64,000 nucleotides of DNA from an uncultured Eubacteriales bacterium (GTDB lineage Bacteria; Bacillota; Clostridia; Oscillospirales; UBA644): positions 81,023 to 145,022 of the forward strand of contig CAJLLT010000001.1 in assembly GCA_905207625.1 (NCBI GenBank), given 5' to 3'. The notes beneath the pieces were generated by a model. It had not been told where the DNA came from and searched no databases. It was given only the letters and a program-made list of their open reading frames with translations. Every line of letters begins with the position of its first letter. Positions within the stretch are counted from its first letter, which is position 1. Both the position numbers and the translations under genes were made by a program. Below are positions 8,578 to 16,833 of the stretch, piece after piece.

Positions 8578-9537
8578 GTGAAAAAAACGCTTGTTTCTGC
8601 ACTTTTACTCGCATTAACCCTCTCTTTGATCTGCACGGGATGCGGGAAAGAGCCAACCGTAAAGGATGACACCTTTACCATAATAACCTCGTCGTTTCCG
8701 TCTTTTGATTTTGCCCGTAATATCGCCGGAGACAGGGCTGAAGTGAAAATGCTTCTTTCCCCGGGACAGGAAGCCCACGGATACGAACCTTCCCCGAAGG
8801 ATATAATAGCCATAAGGAACTGTGATCTGTTTATCTATAACGGCGGAGAAAATGAGGTATGGGTTGAAAAACTTATCGAAGACATACCAGGGCTGTCCGC
8901 GATGAAGATGACGGACTGCGTTCCGCTTCTCCGGGAGGAAATCAGTGAAGGAATGCAGACACACGACCACGAAGAGGACGAAGAAAGTCATGACGGTGAC
9001 TCGGAATTTGAGGAACATGTCTGGCTGAGCCCGAAAAACGCCCTGCTTATATGCGAAGCCATTAAAAACAGGCTTTGCGATGCCGACCCCGAGGGTACGG
9101 AAAAATATCTTGAAAACTTCGCATCTTATTCGGAAGAACTGAAGAAGCTTGACGGGCTTTTCACCGAAGTGGTCCGGACATCTCCGGGAAAAACGATCGT
9201 AGTCGGCGACAGATTCCCTTTCCTTTACCTGGTCCGGGAGTATGGATTGAATTATTATGCCGCTTTTCCGGGATGTGCCTCGGACACCGAACCGGGAGCC
9301 AAGACCGTGGCATTTCTCATTGAAAAGGTCCGTCAGGAAAACATTCCGATCGTATTTTTTATTGAGTTTTCCAACGGCAAAACGGCAAGGGCAATAGCAA
9401 GCGAAAGCGGTGCGGAAACGGCGCTTCTCCACTCCTGCCACAATGTTACAAAGGATGAATTTGAATCCGGTGCATCGTATCTGACTCTGATGAGAGCAAA
9501 TGCGGAAGCGTTGCGCAAAGCACTGGAAAGGAAATAA
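8578..9537 (+). CDS. Zinc/manganese ABC transporter substrate-binding lipoprotein
   Basis: A cluster A-1 metal-binding protein that captures Zn(II) or Mn(II) outside the membrane. The start is GTG at 8578, behind GGAGG at 8561-8565. It gives a clean lipoprotein signal (MKKTLVSALL...CTGC, lipid Cys 22). An ATG at 8533 is in frame but almost at the transcript start. Metal ligands are likely His in QEAHGYEPSP, His in EEHVWLSP and a C-terminal acidic residue. A His/Asp/Glu-rich loop (THDHEEDEESHDGD) precedes the second ligand and is typical of zinc rather than manganese proteins. It leads an operon with its ATPase and permease. Confidence 0.9.
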   Translation: MKKTLVSALLLALTLSLICTGCGKEPTVKDDTFTIITSSFPSFDFARNIAGDRAEVKMLLSPGQEAHGYEPSPKDIIAIRNCDLFIYNGGENEVWVEKLIEDIPGLSAMKMTDCVPLLREEISEGMQTHDHEEDEESHDGDSEFEEHVWLSPKNALLICEAIKNRLCDADPEGTEKYLENFASYSEELKKLDGLFTEVVRTSPGKTIVVGDRFPFLYLVREYGLNYYAAFPGCASDTEPGAKTVAFLIEKVRQENIPIVFFIEFSNGKTARAIASESGAETALLHSCHNVTKDEFESGASYLTLMRANAEALRKALERK

Positions 9538-9538
9538 A

Positions 9539-10258
9539 ATGGCGCTTATTGAATGTAAAGACGTCTGCCTTGCATACGAAGGCAGGACCGTGGTTTCCGA
9601 TCTCAGTTTTTCGGTAAACTCCGGGGATATGCTGTGTATAATCGGAGAAAACGGCTCAGGTAAAAGCACACTTATAAAAGCCCTTCTCGGACTGATAAAG
9701 ACTGCGGGGGGAGAAATAACATTTTCCGACGGGCTTCACCGGAACCAGATAGGATACCTGCCCCAGAAAACGGGAATACAAAAGGATTTCCCCGCTTCGG
9801 TGGAAGAAGTTGTCCTCTCCGGAACGCTCAACAACCACCGGTTCTGCCCCGTGTACACAAAGACGGACCGGGCCGAGGCGAAAAAGAACATGAAACGGCT
9901 CGGGATACTTCCCATATCGGGAAGATCGTACCAGAATCTTTCCGGAGGTCAGCAACAGCGGGTGCTTCTCGCAAGAGCTCTTTGCGCGACAAAGAAACTG
10001 CTTCTGCTGGACGAGCCCACCGCAGGGCTTGATCCCATCGTCACGGAGGAAATGTACGACATCATCCGGGACCTGAACCGGAACGACGGCATTACCGTCA
10101 TAATGGTGACCCACGATATACACGCGGCGATGAAATACGCCACACATATACTGCATCTGAAAGCCTCTCCCCTGTTTTTCGGCTCCGCAAAAGATTACGC
10201 GGGAAGCGAAGTGGGAAAAGCTTTTCTTGGGAAAGGCTGTGTACACGACGATGATTGA
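9539..10258 (+). CDS. Metal ABC transporter ATP-binding protein
   Basis: The ATPase subunit energises import of the metal bound by the upstream lipoprotein. Walker A is GENGSGKST (about residue 37), the signature is LSGGQQQR (about 135) and Walker B is LLLLDEPTAGLDP. Start at the ATG at 9539, two bases after the lipoprotein stop and behind GGAAAGGAAA. Its 3' end overlaps the permease start by 8 bp, so translation is coupled. The 239-residue length is normal for ZnuC/AdcC-type proteins. Confidence 0.93.
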   Translation: MALIECKDVCLAYEGRTVVSDLSFSVNSGDMLCIIGENGSGKSTLIKALLGLIKTAGGEITFSDGLHRNQIGYLPQKTGIQKDFPASVEEVVLSGTLNNHRFCPVYTKTDRAEAKKNMKRLGILPISGRSYQNLSGGQQQRVLLARALCATKKLLLLDEPTAGLDPIVTEEMYDIIRDLNRNDGITVIMVTHDIHAAMKYATHILHLKASPLFFGSAKDYAGSEVGKAFLGKGCVHDDD

Positions 10259-11084
10259 AGCTCTCCGTCAGATGTTTGCCTTCGATTTCATGCGCAATGC
10301 ATTGCTTGTAGGTGCGGCGGTCTCTCTTTGCGCGGCTCTGCTGGGTGTCAGCCTTGTACTGAAAAGATATTCAATGATCGGGGACGGACTTTCCCACGTC
10401 GGTTTCGGTGCTATGGCAATAGCGGCGGTACTCAACCTTGCACCTCTTGCCGTCGCAGTTCCGGTAGTGATAGCGGCGGCGTTCCTGCTTCTCCGCATAA
10501 GTTCTTCGGCAAAAATAAAGGGAGATGCGGCGGTGGCACTGATATCCACCGGGGCGCTGGCGATCGGTGTAATGGCGATTTCCGTGAAAAAGGGAATGAA
10601 CACCGACGTATATAATTATATGTTCGGCAGTATACTGTCAATGTCGACTTCCGATGTTTACGTAAGTATGTCACTTGCGGCGGCAGTACTGATACTTTTC
10701 GTACTGTTCTATCATAAGCTGTTCGCCGTCACGTTTGATGAAACCTTTGCCCGTGCCACAGGAACGAATGCTTCTGCGTACAATGCCCTGCTGGCTCTTC
10801 TGACAGCGATAACAATAGTCCTCGGAATGAGAATGATGGGAGCTATGCTTATATCCAGTCTGGTAATCTTCCCCGCCCTGTCGGCGATGCGGGTATGCCG
10901 GACTTTCCGCGGCGTTGTCGTCTGCTCGGCAATTATCAGCCTTGTTTGCTTTACGGCAGGAATGACCATCTCCTACCTTTGGGACACCCCCGCAGGTGCG
11001 GGTGTTGTCTGCGCAAATATAGCGGCTTTTCTCGCTTTTTCCGCGGTCGGACTTCTCCGTGGCGGAATGAAAAAAAAGAACTGA
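10251..11084 (+). CDS. Metal ABC transporter permease
   Basis: An ABC-3 family permease of about 277 residues with eight or so membrane helices. Characteristic features are an early KRYSMIGDGLSHVGFG segment (coupling region) and RMMGAMLISSLVIFPALSA near the end. I start at the ATG at 10251, which overlaps the ATPase stop; an upstream ATG at 10227 would lengthen the overlap without a better ribosome site. Together with the two preceding genes it forms a complete importer. The C-terminus is basic (GGMKKKN). Confidence 0.9.
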   Translation: MIEALRQMFAFDFMRNALLVGAAVSLCAALLGVSLVLKRYSMIGDGLSHVGFGAMAIAAVLNLAPLAVAVPVVIAAAFLLLRISSSAKIKGDAAVALISTGALAIGVMAISVKKGMNTDVYNYMFGSILSMSTSDVYVSMSLAAAVLILFVLFYHKLFAVTFDETFARATGTNASAYNALLALLTAITIVLGMRMMGAMLISSLVIFPALSAMRVCRTFRGVVVCSAIISLVCFTAGMTISYLWDTPAGAGVVCANIAAFLAFSAVGLLRGGMKKKN

Positions 11085-11137
11085 ATGTGACCCAACCGGT
11101 CTTTTGACCGTTGAATAATTTTGTGGAGGAAGAAACC

Positions 11138-11758
11138 ATGCTATGTAAAAACTGCGGTACAGATATTCCCGAAAGCGCAAAATTCTGTCCTGTATGCGGC
11201 ACGGCAGCCGTTGCCGCCGAGGAAAAACAGCCCGAAACAGAGGTTGTCACCGACGTGGTGACGGAACCCGCGGTTGAACAGCCGGAGGCAGCCGCCGAAG
11301 CGGTTACAGCAACTGCGACAGAAAAGGAACCGGAGATAATACCTGAACCGGTCGCAGAGATACCGGAAGAAAAAACCGAACCGAAACCTGAACCCAAGCC
11401 GGAACCGGTCAGGGATAAAAAACCGGAGACCAAAAAGGAACAGACCTACCGGATACCGGATCCCGAGGTTATCCCGGACAAGAAGTCCCCGTATTACACC
11501 CTTTCAGTGGGTCAGTGGTTCTGGACCCTGCTGTTGCTGATGATCCCGGTGGTCAATGTTGTCGTATGGCTTGTGTGGCTTTTCGGAGGTTCCAGATACA
11601 GAACAAGAACAAACTTTGTCAGAGGTCAGCTTGTACTGTGGCTCGTTTTCACGGTGCTTACCCTTGCCGCATGTATAGTTCTCATATTTGCTTTCCCCGA
11701 AATCTGGGCAACTGTGGTTGATTTCATCAACAGCTACCGCCCAATGCCCCTGACCTGA
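11138..11758 (+). CDS. Zinc-ribbon membrane protein with acidic Pro/Glu linker
   Basis: The N-terminus is a zinc ribbon (LCKNCGTDIPESAKFCPVCG, residues 2-21). A long low-complexity linker rich in Glu, Pro, Thr and Lys follows (about 25-115), including tandem EPKPEPKPEP. Two membrane helices lie near the C-terminus (about 132-155 and 172-196). GGAGG at 11123 fits the ATG at 11138. Function is unknown; such proteins are common in Clostridia. The gene sits downstream of the metal importer, but 54 bp separate them and no metal role is shown. It ends at a strong terminator. Confidence 0.75.
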   Translation: MLCKNCGTDIPESAKFCPVCGTAAVAAEEKQPETEVVTDVVTEPAVEQPEAAAEAVTATATEKEPEIIPEPVAEIPEEKTEPKPEPKPEPVRDKKPETKKEQTYRIPDPEVIPDKKSPYYTLSVGQWFWTLLLLMIPVVNVVVWLVWLFGGSRYRTRTNFVRGQLVLWLVFTVLTLAACIVLIFAFPEIWATVVDFINSYRPMPLT

Positions 11759-11777
11759 GCCTTATAAATGAAGAAGA

Positions 11778-11810
11778 AATACCCCGGAGATCCAGAATCT
11801 CCGGGGTATT
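11778..11810. terminator. Bidirectional intrinsic terminator
   Basis: A perfect 14-bp stem (11778-11791 with 11797-11810) with a 5-nt loop, followed by a T-rich stretch. It separates the zinc-ribbon gene from the converging pnuC gene. Confidence 0.9.
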
Positions 11811-11830
11811 ATTATTTTCATCACGGTATT

Positions 11831-12634
11831 TCAGGCTATGCTTTTCTTTTCTTCCGCAACTGCTTCGGGGTGGGATTTAATGTATTTGGTCCATTTTATA
11901 TAACCGTAAGTGGTATTTGTCAGATAGCCGGCCTTGAGTATCAGAAGAATCCACTGTCCGGCCATTATATTGAGTACGATCTCAATAATCGCAACTATGT
12001 ACCAGGCTATCCATTGCTCGCGGTAACGCAGCAGGATGAACACACCGTTCGCCATTCCCACGGCGCTTGCACAGGCATCAAGATAAAGGGATACATCCCG
12101 GACAACGGCATTGTATGACATTATGCCTTCGATTTCTATAAAAGAGAGAAGATAGCCAACCGCAACCGTCCACACGGCGATGCAGGCTATAAGAATAATA
12201 TCCTGTTTGACGGTAAGTTTACGGACGGCGGTCACCTCATGGTCATCCTTGTCCTTATGCCTGTTCCAGTTGATATAGCTGATTATATCGATGGGTATCC
12301 AGAAAAACAGAGTTACGGCACAGGTTGCCCAACGGTATGCGCAGACGATACATATAGCGATCTCCGTGATCTCCACCAGGAGAGAAACAAGGAAATTGTA
12401 TTTGCTTTGTTTGGAAATAAGCAGCTCGCAGGCAACGTTTGATATTATGTCTATCAGGTACAGTATTGTGATCAGTTTCGGGTTTATCGCAAGTTCCTCG
12501 GAATCCTCGGGAAAAATGAAGCTGAAAGCCACCGCGAGGATCACTATTGAGAAAAACCATATTTTTTCGTAAAGGCTGAAATAATTCCAGAGATCTTTGC
12601 ATCTCTGACCAAAAGTCTTTTTATTGAGTTCCAT
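11831..12634 (-). CDS. pnuC: PnuC-type nicotinamide riboside transporter
   Basis: PnuC proteins move nicotinamide riboside or a related vitamin across the membrane by facilitated diffusion, feeding NAD synthesis. The protein has about seven hydrophobic helices and the family's aromatic and Asn-rich motifs: REQWIAWYIVAIIEIVLNI and a late NTTYGYIKW. Start at the ATG at 12634 behind AGGA; a TTG two codons earlier is less likely. The gene begins 10 bp after the HAD phosphatase gene, so the two are cotranscribed. That phosphatase could act on a vitamin phosphate, but this is inference. Confidence 0.85.
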   Translation of the reverse strand: MELNKKTFGQRCKDLWNYFSLYEKIWFFSIVILAVAFSFIFPEDSEELAINPKLITILYLIDIISNVACELLISKQSKYNFLVSLLVEITEIAICIVCAYRWATCAVTLFFWIPIDIISYINWNRHKDKDDHEVTAVRKLTVKQDIILIACIAVWTVAVGYLLSFIEIEGIMSYNAVVRDVSLYLDACASAVGMANGVFILLRYREQWIAWYIVAIIEIVLNIMAGQWILLILKAGYLTNTTYGYIKWTKYIKSHPEAVAEEKKSIA

Positions 12635-12643
12635 ATTCAAATC

Positions 12644-13279
12644 CTATCTTATAGTGTCAAGGATCTGCCACGCGCCGTCCAACACCGGACAGTTGCATTT
12701 TTCCAATCTCTTACGGGACTGATGACCGTTGCAGAGAAGGATGACGTCCGCATCTATGGCACGGGCGACCTCGTAATCATGTGTTGTGTCCCCTATGAAA
12801 AGCTTTTGTCCCGGGGGCGCCCTGTGAGCCCATTTCGTAGCCATTTCCTTTTTGCTTGAAGCATAGATATCATCTCTGCCGCATATTTCGGAAAAATACC
12901 CGGAAAGATCTATAAGGTCAAGCTGTCGCAAAAGCATTTCCTTTTCCGAAGCGGAAATAATCACCTGTTCCACATCACGGCTCCGGAAAAACTTAAGCAC
13001 AGGTTTTACCCCGCGGCACGCGACCGGATTTTCCGCGTCAAGGTAAGCTTTCACCCACTCGTTTGCGACATCGTCAAAACGTTCCCGGGTAAAGTCGAAG
13101 CCTACGTCTTTGTAATAATCAATAATCGGAAAGCGGAAAACATCACGGTACTCCCGCTCGGTTTTCACCGGAGGAAGTCCGCGCCGGGACAGGAGGACAT
13201 TAAGGGCTGTGATCCCGGTGGAAACATCGTCAAGCAACGTTCCGTTGAAATCCCAGATAACATATCTGTAATCCTTCAT
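12644..13279 (-). CDS. HAD-superfamily phosphatase (phosphoglycolate phosphatase-like)
   Basis: The N-terminal WDFNGTLLDD is HAD motif I with the nucleophilic Asp; the usual DxDGT has Asn at the third position (DFNGT), as in some Gph-like enzymes. IISASEKE is motif II and FIGDTTHDYEVA is motifs III and IV. A helical cap lies between residues 15 and 85. Start at the ATG at 13279 behind GGGGGA. The stop is UAG. It is cotranscribed with pnuC. The substrate is not predictable. Confidence 0.85.
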   Translation of the reverse strand: MKDYRYVIWDFNGTLLDDVSTGITALNVLLSRRGLPPVKTEREYRDVFRFPIIDYYKDVGFDFTRERFDDVANEWVKAYLDAENPVACRGVKPVLKFFRSRDVEQVIISASEKEMLLRQLDLIDLSGYFSEICGRDDIYASSKKEMATKWAHRAPPGQKLFIGDTTHDYEVARAIDADVILLCNGHQSRKRLEKCNCPVLDGAWQILDTIR

Positions 13280-13321
13280 TTCCGTCCCCCTGAAAAAGCA
13301 ATATTTGTGACAGTATAACAT

Positions 13322-13359
13322 AAAATCGCCGTCTTTTCAATAACAAAGACGGCGATTTT
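13322..13359. terminator. Bidirectional intrinsic terminator
   Basis: A 15-bp stem (13322-13336 with 13345-13359) with A and T runs on both sides. It separates tspO from the downstream HAD-pnuC pair on the minus strand. Confidence 0.85.
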
Positions 13360-13373
13360 GCTTTTTTTTCGAT

Positions 13374-13853
13374 TTAATTCATCCGATATATCATAAAATT
13401 CAGATATCCGGCGAAGGTGACCCAAAGCAGGTACGGGATCTGCAGATATCCGGTCCAGGGACGTATGGAGGCAAAGGAGAGAATGTTGAGAAGTACCGCA
13501 AGCCACAGGAGTATCAGACAGACGAAAGCCGCGAGATAATTGCCTGTTCCGAAAAAAATAATGGTCCAGAGGAAATTCAGCGCCAGCTGAAAAGCATATA
13601 TCCCGAGAGAATTCCGGCGCAGACGCCGTTTAACCTTCGCCGTGGCAACACCGAAAGCCGAAAAACCCATAAGCAGATACAGAACCGTCCACACTATGGG
13701 AAAAACTATCGCCGGAGGTGTGAGGGCCGGTTTTGAGATATCTTCAAATGCCGCCATGCCTCCGGATGTCAGGGCTGCGGCAAGCCCGCCCACTATCAGA
13801 GGTATGGTGAGATTGAGAATAAGTATCAGAAGTTTTCTTGTTTTACTTTTCAT
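13374..13853 (-). CDS. tspO: TspO/MBR family protein
   Basis: A five-helix membrane protein of the tryptophan-rich sensory / translocator family, which binds porphyrins and related ligands. Visible are the PALTPPAIVFPIVWTVLYLL motif, LNFLWTIIFF, and the C-terminal LQIPYLLWVTFAGYLN ligand-binding signature. The 159-residue length is normal. GGAGG stands seven bases before the ATG at 13853. It appears monocistronic, bounded downstream by the hairpin at 13322. Its role in this anaerobe is unknown. Confidence 0.93.
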   Translation of the reverse strand: MKSKTRKLLILILNLTIPLIVGGLAAALTSGGMAAFEDISKPALTPPAIVFPIVWTVLYLLMGFSAFGVATAKVKRRLRRNSLGIYAFQLALNFLWTIIFFGTGNYLAAFVCLILLWLAVLLNILSFASIRPWTGYLQIPYLLWVTFAGYLNFMIYRMN

Positions 13854-13962
13854 TTCGGAGCCTCCGCACGGTTTTTTACCTTATTCTATTCTTTTATTGG
13901 CACAATATTGCTTTTTTATACCGAAAGAAGCGTAAATTCCGAATTATTTCACAAACTACCAC

Positions 13963-13991
13963 TTGACAAATCACGTTGCGTGATATACAAT
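13963..13991 (+). promoter_or_regulatory. Promoter with internal dyad operator for the XRE-ImmA pair
   Basis: TTGACA (13963-13968), 17 bp, TACAAT (13986-13991). The inverted repeat ATCACG-TTG-CGTGAT (13970-13984) fills the spacer exactly. This is the expected site for autorepression by the downstream helix-turn-helix protein. Confidence 0.85.
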
Positions 13992-14030
13992 ATTACCAGA
14001 ATATACTGAATCACTTTTGGGAGCGCTTTC

Positions 14031-14429
14031 ATGACTTTCAATACGAAACTTAAAGCTCTGAGAAAAAAGAACAGAATGACGCAGAAGGATCTTGCGGAAA
14101 ATCTTGAAGTTGCACTTAGCACGGTGGCAATGTGGGAAACGGCTAACCGGGAGCCCGATATTGCCATGCTGAAAAAAATATCCGACTTTTTTGATATTTC
14201 AATTGAGGTCCTGCTTGACGACTCAATGAGCGTGGATGACAGCGGGCAGATATTCATCGGCCAGGGTGAAGTCCGGACGACTTACGATGACCTGCGGGAT
14301 ATCCGCCGGCTGCTGCACGATCGCCCTGAGATGCAGATGCTGTTTTCTGTCACCAAAAACGCCAGCAGAGAAGATATCGAACGCGCCGTAAAGATCATCG
14401 AAGCACTTAAGGAATCATCTCAGCAATAA
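14031..14429 (+). CDS. XRE-family transcriptional regulator
   Basis: The N-terminal 66 residues are a Cro/CI-type helix-turn-helix (LKALRKKNRMTQKDLAENLE, then STVAMWETANREPD). The C-terminal part is helical with no recognised domain. Start ATG at 14031 behind GGGAG. It is expressed from a promoter whose spacer holds a perfect dyad, so it likely represses itself. An ImmA-like metallopeptidase gene follows 29 bp downstream; such proteases often cleave their cognate repressor. Origin from a phage or conjugative element is plausible but not shown. Confidence 0.85.
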   Translation: MTFNTKLKALRKKNRMTQKDLAENLEVALSTVAMWETANREPDIAMLKKISDFFDISIEVLLDDSMSVDDSGQIFIGQGEVRTTYDDLRDIRRLLHDRPEMQMLFSVTKNASREDIERAVKIIEALKESSQQ

Positions 14430-14458
14430 TTCTGACCGAAGGGAGCCGCCGCTGCGAT

Positions 14459-14671
14459 TTGAGCGAAATATACATAAGAACCGTCGTCCTGCCTCTCACC
14501 GTTCGCGGAGTGACAGTTGTGGACGGAGACGGCAATTACAATGTCTACATCAATTCTCGGCTGTCCAGTGACGAACAAAAACAAACCCTCCTCCACGAGA
14601 TGACTCATGTTCGCAGAGGGGATTTTGAAAGCTTCGAGGATATAGATGAGCTTGAGAAAGGTCTTCCGTAG
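14459..14671 (+). CDS. Minimal ImmA/IrrE-like zinc peptidase
   Basis: A 70-residue protein, much shorter than ordinary ImmA/IrrE proteins (120 or more residues), carrying the zinc-binding LLHEMTHVRRGDFESFEDI: HExxH with a downstream acidic residue as possible third ligand. The start is TTG at 14459 with GGGAG thirteen bases before it; no ATG is available. It follows the XRE regulator and is likely its partner. It may inactivate the repressor under some signal, but that is inference. The stop is UAG. Confidence 0.65.
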   Translation: MSEIYIRTVVLPLTVRGVTVVDGDGNYNVYINSRLSSDEQKQTLLHEMTHVRRGDFESFEDIDELEKGLP

Positions 14672-14719
14672 AAACAGGTAAAACCCTGTCTGACACAATA
14701 ACGATACAATAATATGATC

Positions 14720-14754
14720 AATTCCCCCTGAGCACAGAGTTCTCAGGGGGAATT
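14720..14754. terminator. Bidirectional intrinsic terminator
   Basis: A 13-bp stem (14720-14732 with 14742-14754) followed by a T-rich stretch. It closes the XRE-ImmA transcript and faces the end of the converging lipoprotein gene. Confidence 0.85.
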
Positions 14755-14820
14755 TCCGTTTTAATTTTCACCTGTCAAATAAAGCTTTGCGGCTTTACAG
14801 TGTTCGTGTGTTTATTGGGT

Positions 14821-16695
14821 TTACCATCTTCCGCCGGGTCTGCCTCCGCCCCCTCCGCCGGGAAAACCTCCACCACCGGGCTGCATTCCACCGCCCATCC
14901 CGGATCCGTAGATAAGGTTTGCAAGAGTAACTGTCTGTGTCTGACCGCAGGCGGATACTGTATAGCTTCCGCCCTTTACGAGTCCGGGACAGCTTACAGC
15001 AACGCAGTTATACCTTTTATCCGGAGTATAGCTTATAAGAGTGTTGCCGGAAGAGTCTTTCACCGTAACGGGATCGGTGGACCAGGAAGAGAAGGAAAGA
15101 AGAATACTGCCCTGGGTCGAACCGTTGCCGAAATTCTGTGCCATTCCGGAGGATCCAGCCGCAACAAGAACGCCTCCTGTTATTGTTGCAGTGCCGTCAT
15201 AGTCCAGGGCACCGTTTCCGTTATCGGTGGGACCGCTTACATATATCTCGCCGCCGGAAATATACAGATTTTCGTTGGAATCAAGCCCGTCGCCGGATGC
15301 GTTGACATATATCACACCTCCGGAAATGTTTATGCTGTAGGAAGATGATGATCCGAACGTATCCCCCGGACGCCAGCCGCCAAAGCCGGACTGATCCGCA
15401 CCGCCGGCGGCATTTATGCCGTCATCGCTCGCTGTTATACGGACTGTTCCTCCGGAAATGTCAACGGTGGCTCCCTCAAGGCCTTCATAGCTTTCCGTGA
15501 TATTGATCTCACCGCCGGAAACCGTAACTTTTTCATCAGCGTGTACGCCGTCGTCCCCGGTGCTTAAGGTCAGGTTTCCCCCGCTTATCGTTACGTTTCC
15601 GTTGGAATGAATTGCGTCGTCGCAGCTGTCAATAACAAATGTGCCGCCTGTCACCAGGACCTCACCGACCCCTTTCAGCCCCTTTGCACTGGTATCGGAG
15701 GATACTTTTCCCCGGCTTCCGCCGCCGGAAACGATGCGGTAATTTCCGCCCGACACGGTAAGGCGGGTCTGGGCCTGAATCCCGTCCTCCCCTGCCGTAA
15801 GGTCAAGGTCGGAATTTTCTATATAAACAAATCCGAGGGCTTCATCGGAATCATTTGTGGAACGCAGAGCATCTCCTCCGGAGGTCACCTTCACCGCGGA
15901 ATCCGTAACGGTGAGACTGTCTTTTCCGTTGATACCGTTGTTTTTTGCCGTCACACTGACTGTACAGGAGGACACTGTGACCGTATCCTTACCCGTAATA
16001 CCGTTTTTATATGTGCCGTTGACAGTGAGCGACCCGCCTCCAGTAATGGTAAGATCTGCTTTTGAGTACAGACAGGCGTTCGGCTCCTCGTCCTCAGCGG
16101 ATGACAGCGGATCGGTAAAAGTGTACGAAGAACCGTCGGAAAGGGTGCTGGAGGTTCCCTTCTCAACGATAACGGTCACTGATGCCGCTTTGTATATATA
16201 AAGAGGACTGTTGAAACTGCAATTGATATTCACGTTACGGAGTATAAGCGTTACGTCTTTTTTCCTAGCGTCTACGATCACCCTGCCGTCGGAAAGGTTT
16301 CCGCTGATCACATATGTCCCCGCTTCGGTTATCGTTACTTCGGATCCGGAAACGGAAACTCCGTTGCCTGAAACAGAAACTGACGAACCCGAAAGAACAA
16401 TGTCTGTTCTTTCGGAAGAGGACTCTGTCTGTCCTTCCGTCGGAATATCGGTACCGGGCTCTGTGGCGGGATCTTCCTTCTCCGTCGGCTGAATGGTGTC
16501 ACTTTCGGTCGGAGTCTCCGTTCCCGGCTCGGTAGTTCCTCCGGCAGATGGCTGTGTCGCCTCGTTTTTTATATCCGTTGGAGTTTGCCCGGGTTGAGTC
16601 TCCGCGCAGCCGAACAGCATACACACCGACAGCGCAGCGCAGACAAGGATTGAAAAGACCTTTAAAAGAATCCTTTTACTGCTTTTGTTTTTCAT
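14821..16695 (-). CDS. Carbohydrate-binding-domain (DUF4353-type) surface lipoprotein
   Basis: A large exported lipoprotein with a signal peptide ending in LFGC. A Thr/Pro/Glu-rich linker follows, and then about 400 residues of short beta-strand repeats with GDDGVHADEK, SDDGINAA and GEDGIQAQ turns. This is the pattern of a right-handed beta-solenoid, annotated elsewhere as a carbohydrate-binding DUF4353 domain. The C-terminus is a Gly-rich tail (GGGMQPGGGGFPGG). AAAGGAGG stands nine bases before the ATG at 16695; an ATG two codons earlier is too close to it. It diverges from the VTC/DUF4956 genes, with which such lipoproteins are commonly linked (from memory). Its ligand is unknown. Confidence 0.85.
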   Translation of the reverse strand: MKNKSSKRILLKVFSILVCAALSVCMLFGCAETQPGQTPTDIKNEATQPSAGGTTEPGTETPTESDTIQPTEKEDPATEPGTDIPTEGQTESSSERTDIVLSGSSVSVSGNGVSVSGSEVTITEAGTYVISGNLSDGRVIVDARKKDVTLILRNVNINCSFNSPLYIYKAASVTVIVEKGTSSTLSDGSSYTFTDPLSSAEDEEPNACLYSKADLTITGGGSLTVNGTYKNGITGKDTVTVSSCTVSVTAKNNGINGKDSLTVTDSAVKVTSGGDALRSTNDSDEALGFVYIENSDLDLTAGEDGIQAQTRLTVSGGNYRIVSGGGSRGKVSSDTSAKGLKGVGEVLVTGGTFVIDSCDDAIHSNGNVTISGGNLTLSTGDDGVHADEKVTVSGGEINITESYEGLEGATVDISGGTVRITASDDGINAAGGADQSGFGGWRPGDTFGSSSSYSINISGGVIYVNASGDGLDSNENLYISGGEIYVSGPTDNGNGALDYDGTATITGGVLVAAGSSGMAQNFGNGSTQGSILLSFSSWSTDPVTVKDSSGNTLISYTPDKRYNCVAVSCPGLVKGGSYTVSACGQTQTVTLANLIYGSGMGGGMQPGGGGFPGGGGGGRPGGRW

Positions 16696-16750
16696 TTTCA
16701 TGAGCCTCCTTTGTTCTTTTGCCGTATCATACCACTCCAAACTAAAAACA

Positions 16751-16807
16751 ACCTAAAGGCTTCCGGATATTTTTCTTTAGCTTCGCTTTAGGTGCGCCGC
16801 ATATAAT
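16751..16807 (+). promoter_or_regulatory. Divergent control region with 11-bp-spaced direct repeats
   Basis: TATAAT (16802-16807) precedes the VTC gene without a good -35. Instead CTTTAG occurs at 16775-16780 and 16786-16791, exactly 11 bp apart, ending ten bases before the -10. This is how PhoB/OmpR-type activator sites replace a -35. An inverted copy, CCTAAAG, is at 16752-16758 toward the divergent lipoprotein gene. The regulator could be the response regulator at 18298; this is inference. Confidence 0.5.
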
Positions 16808-16833
16808 ATACGTGTGACAGGGAGGTGCCCGAT

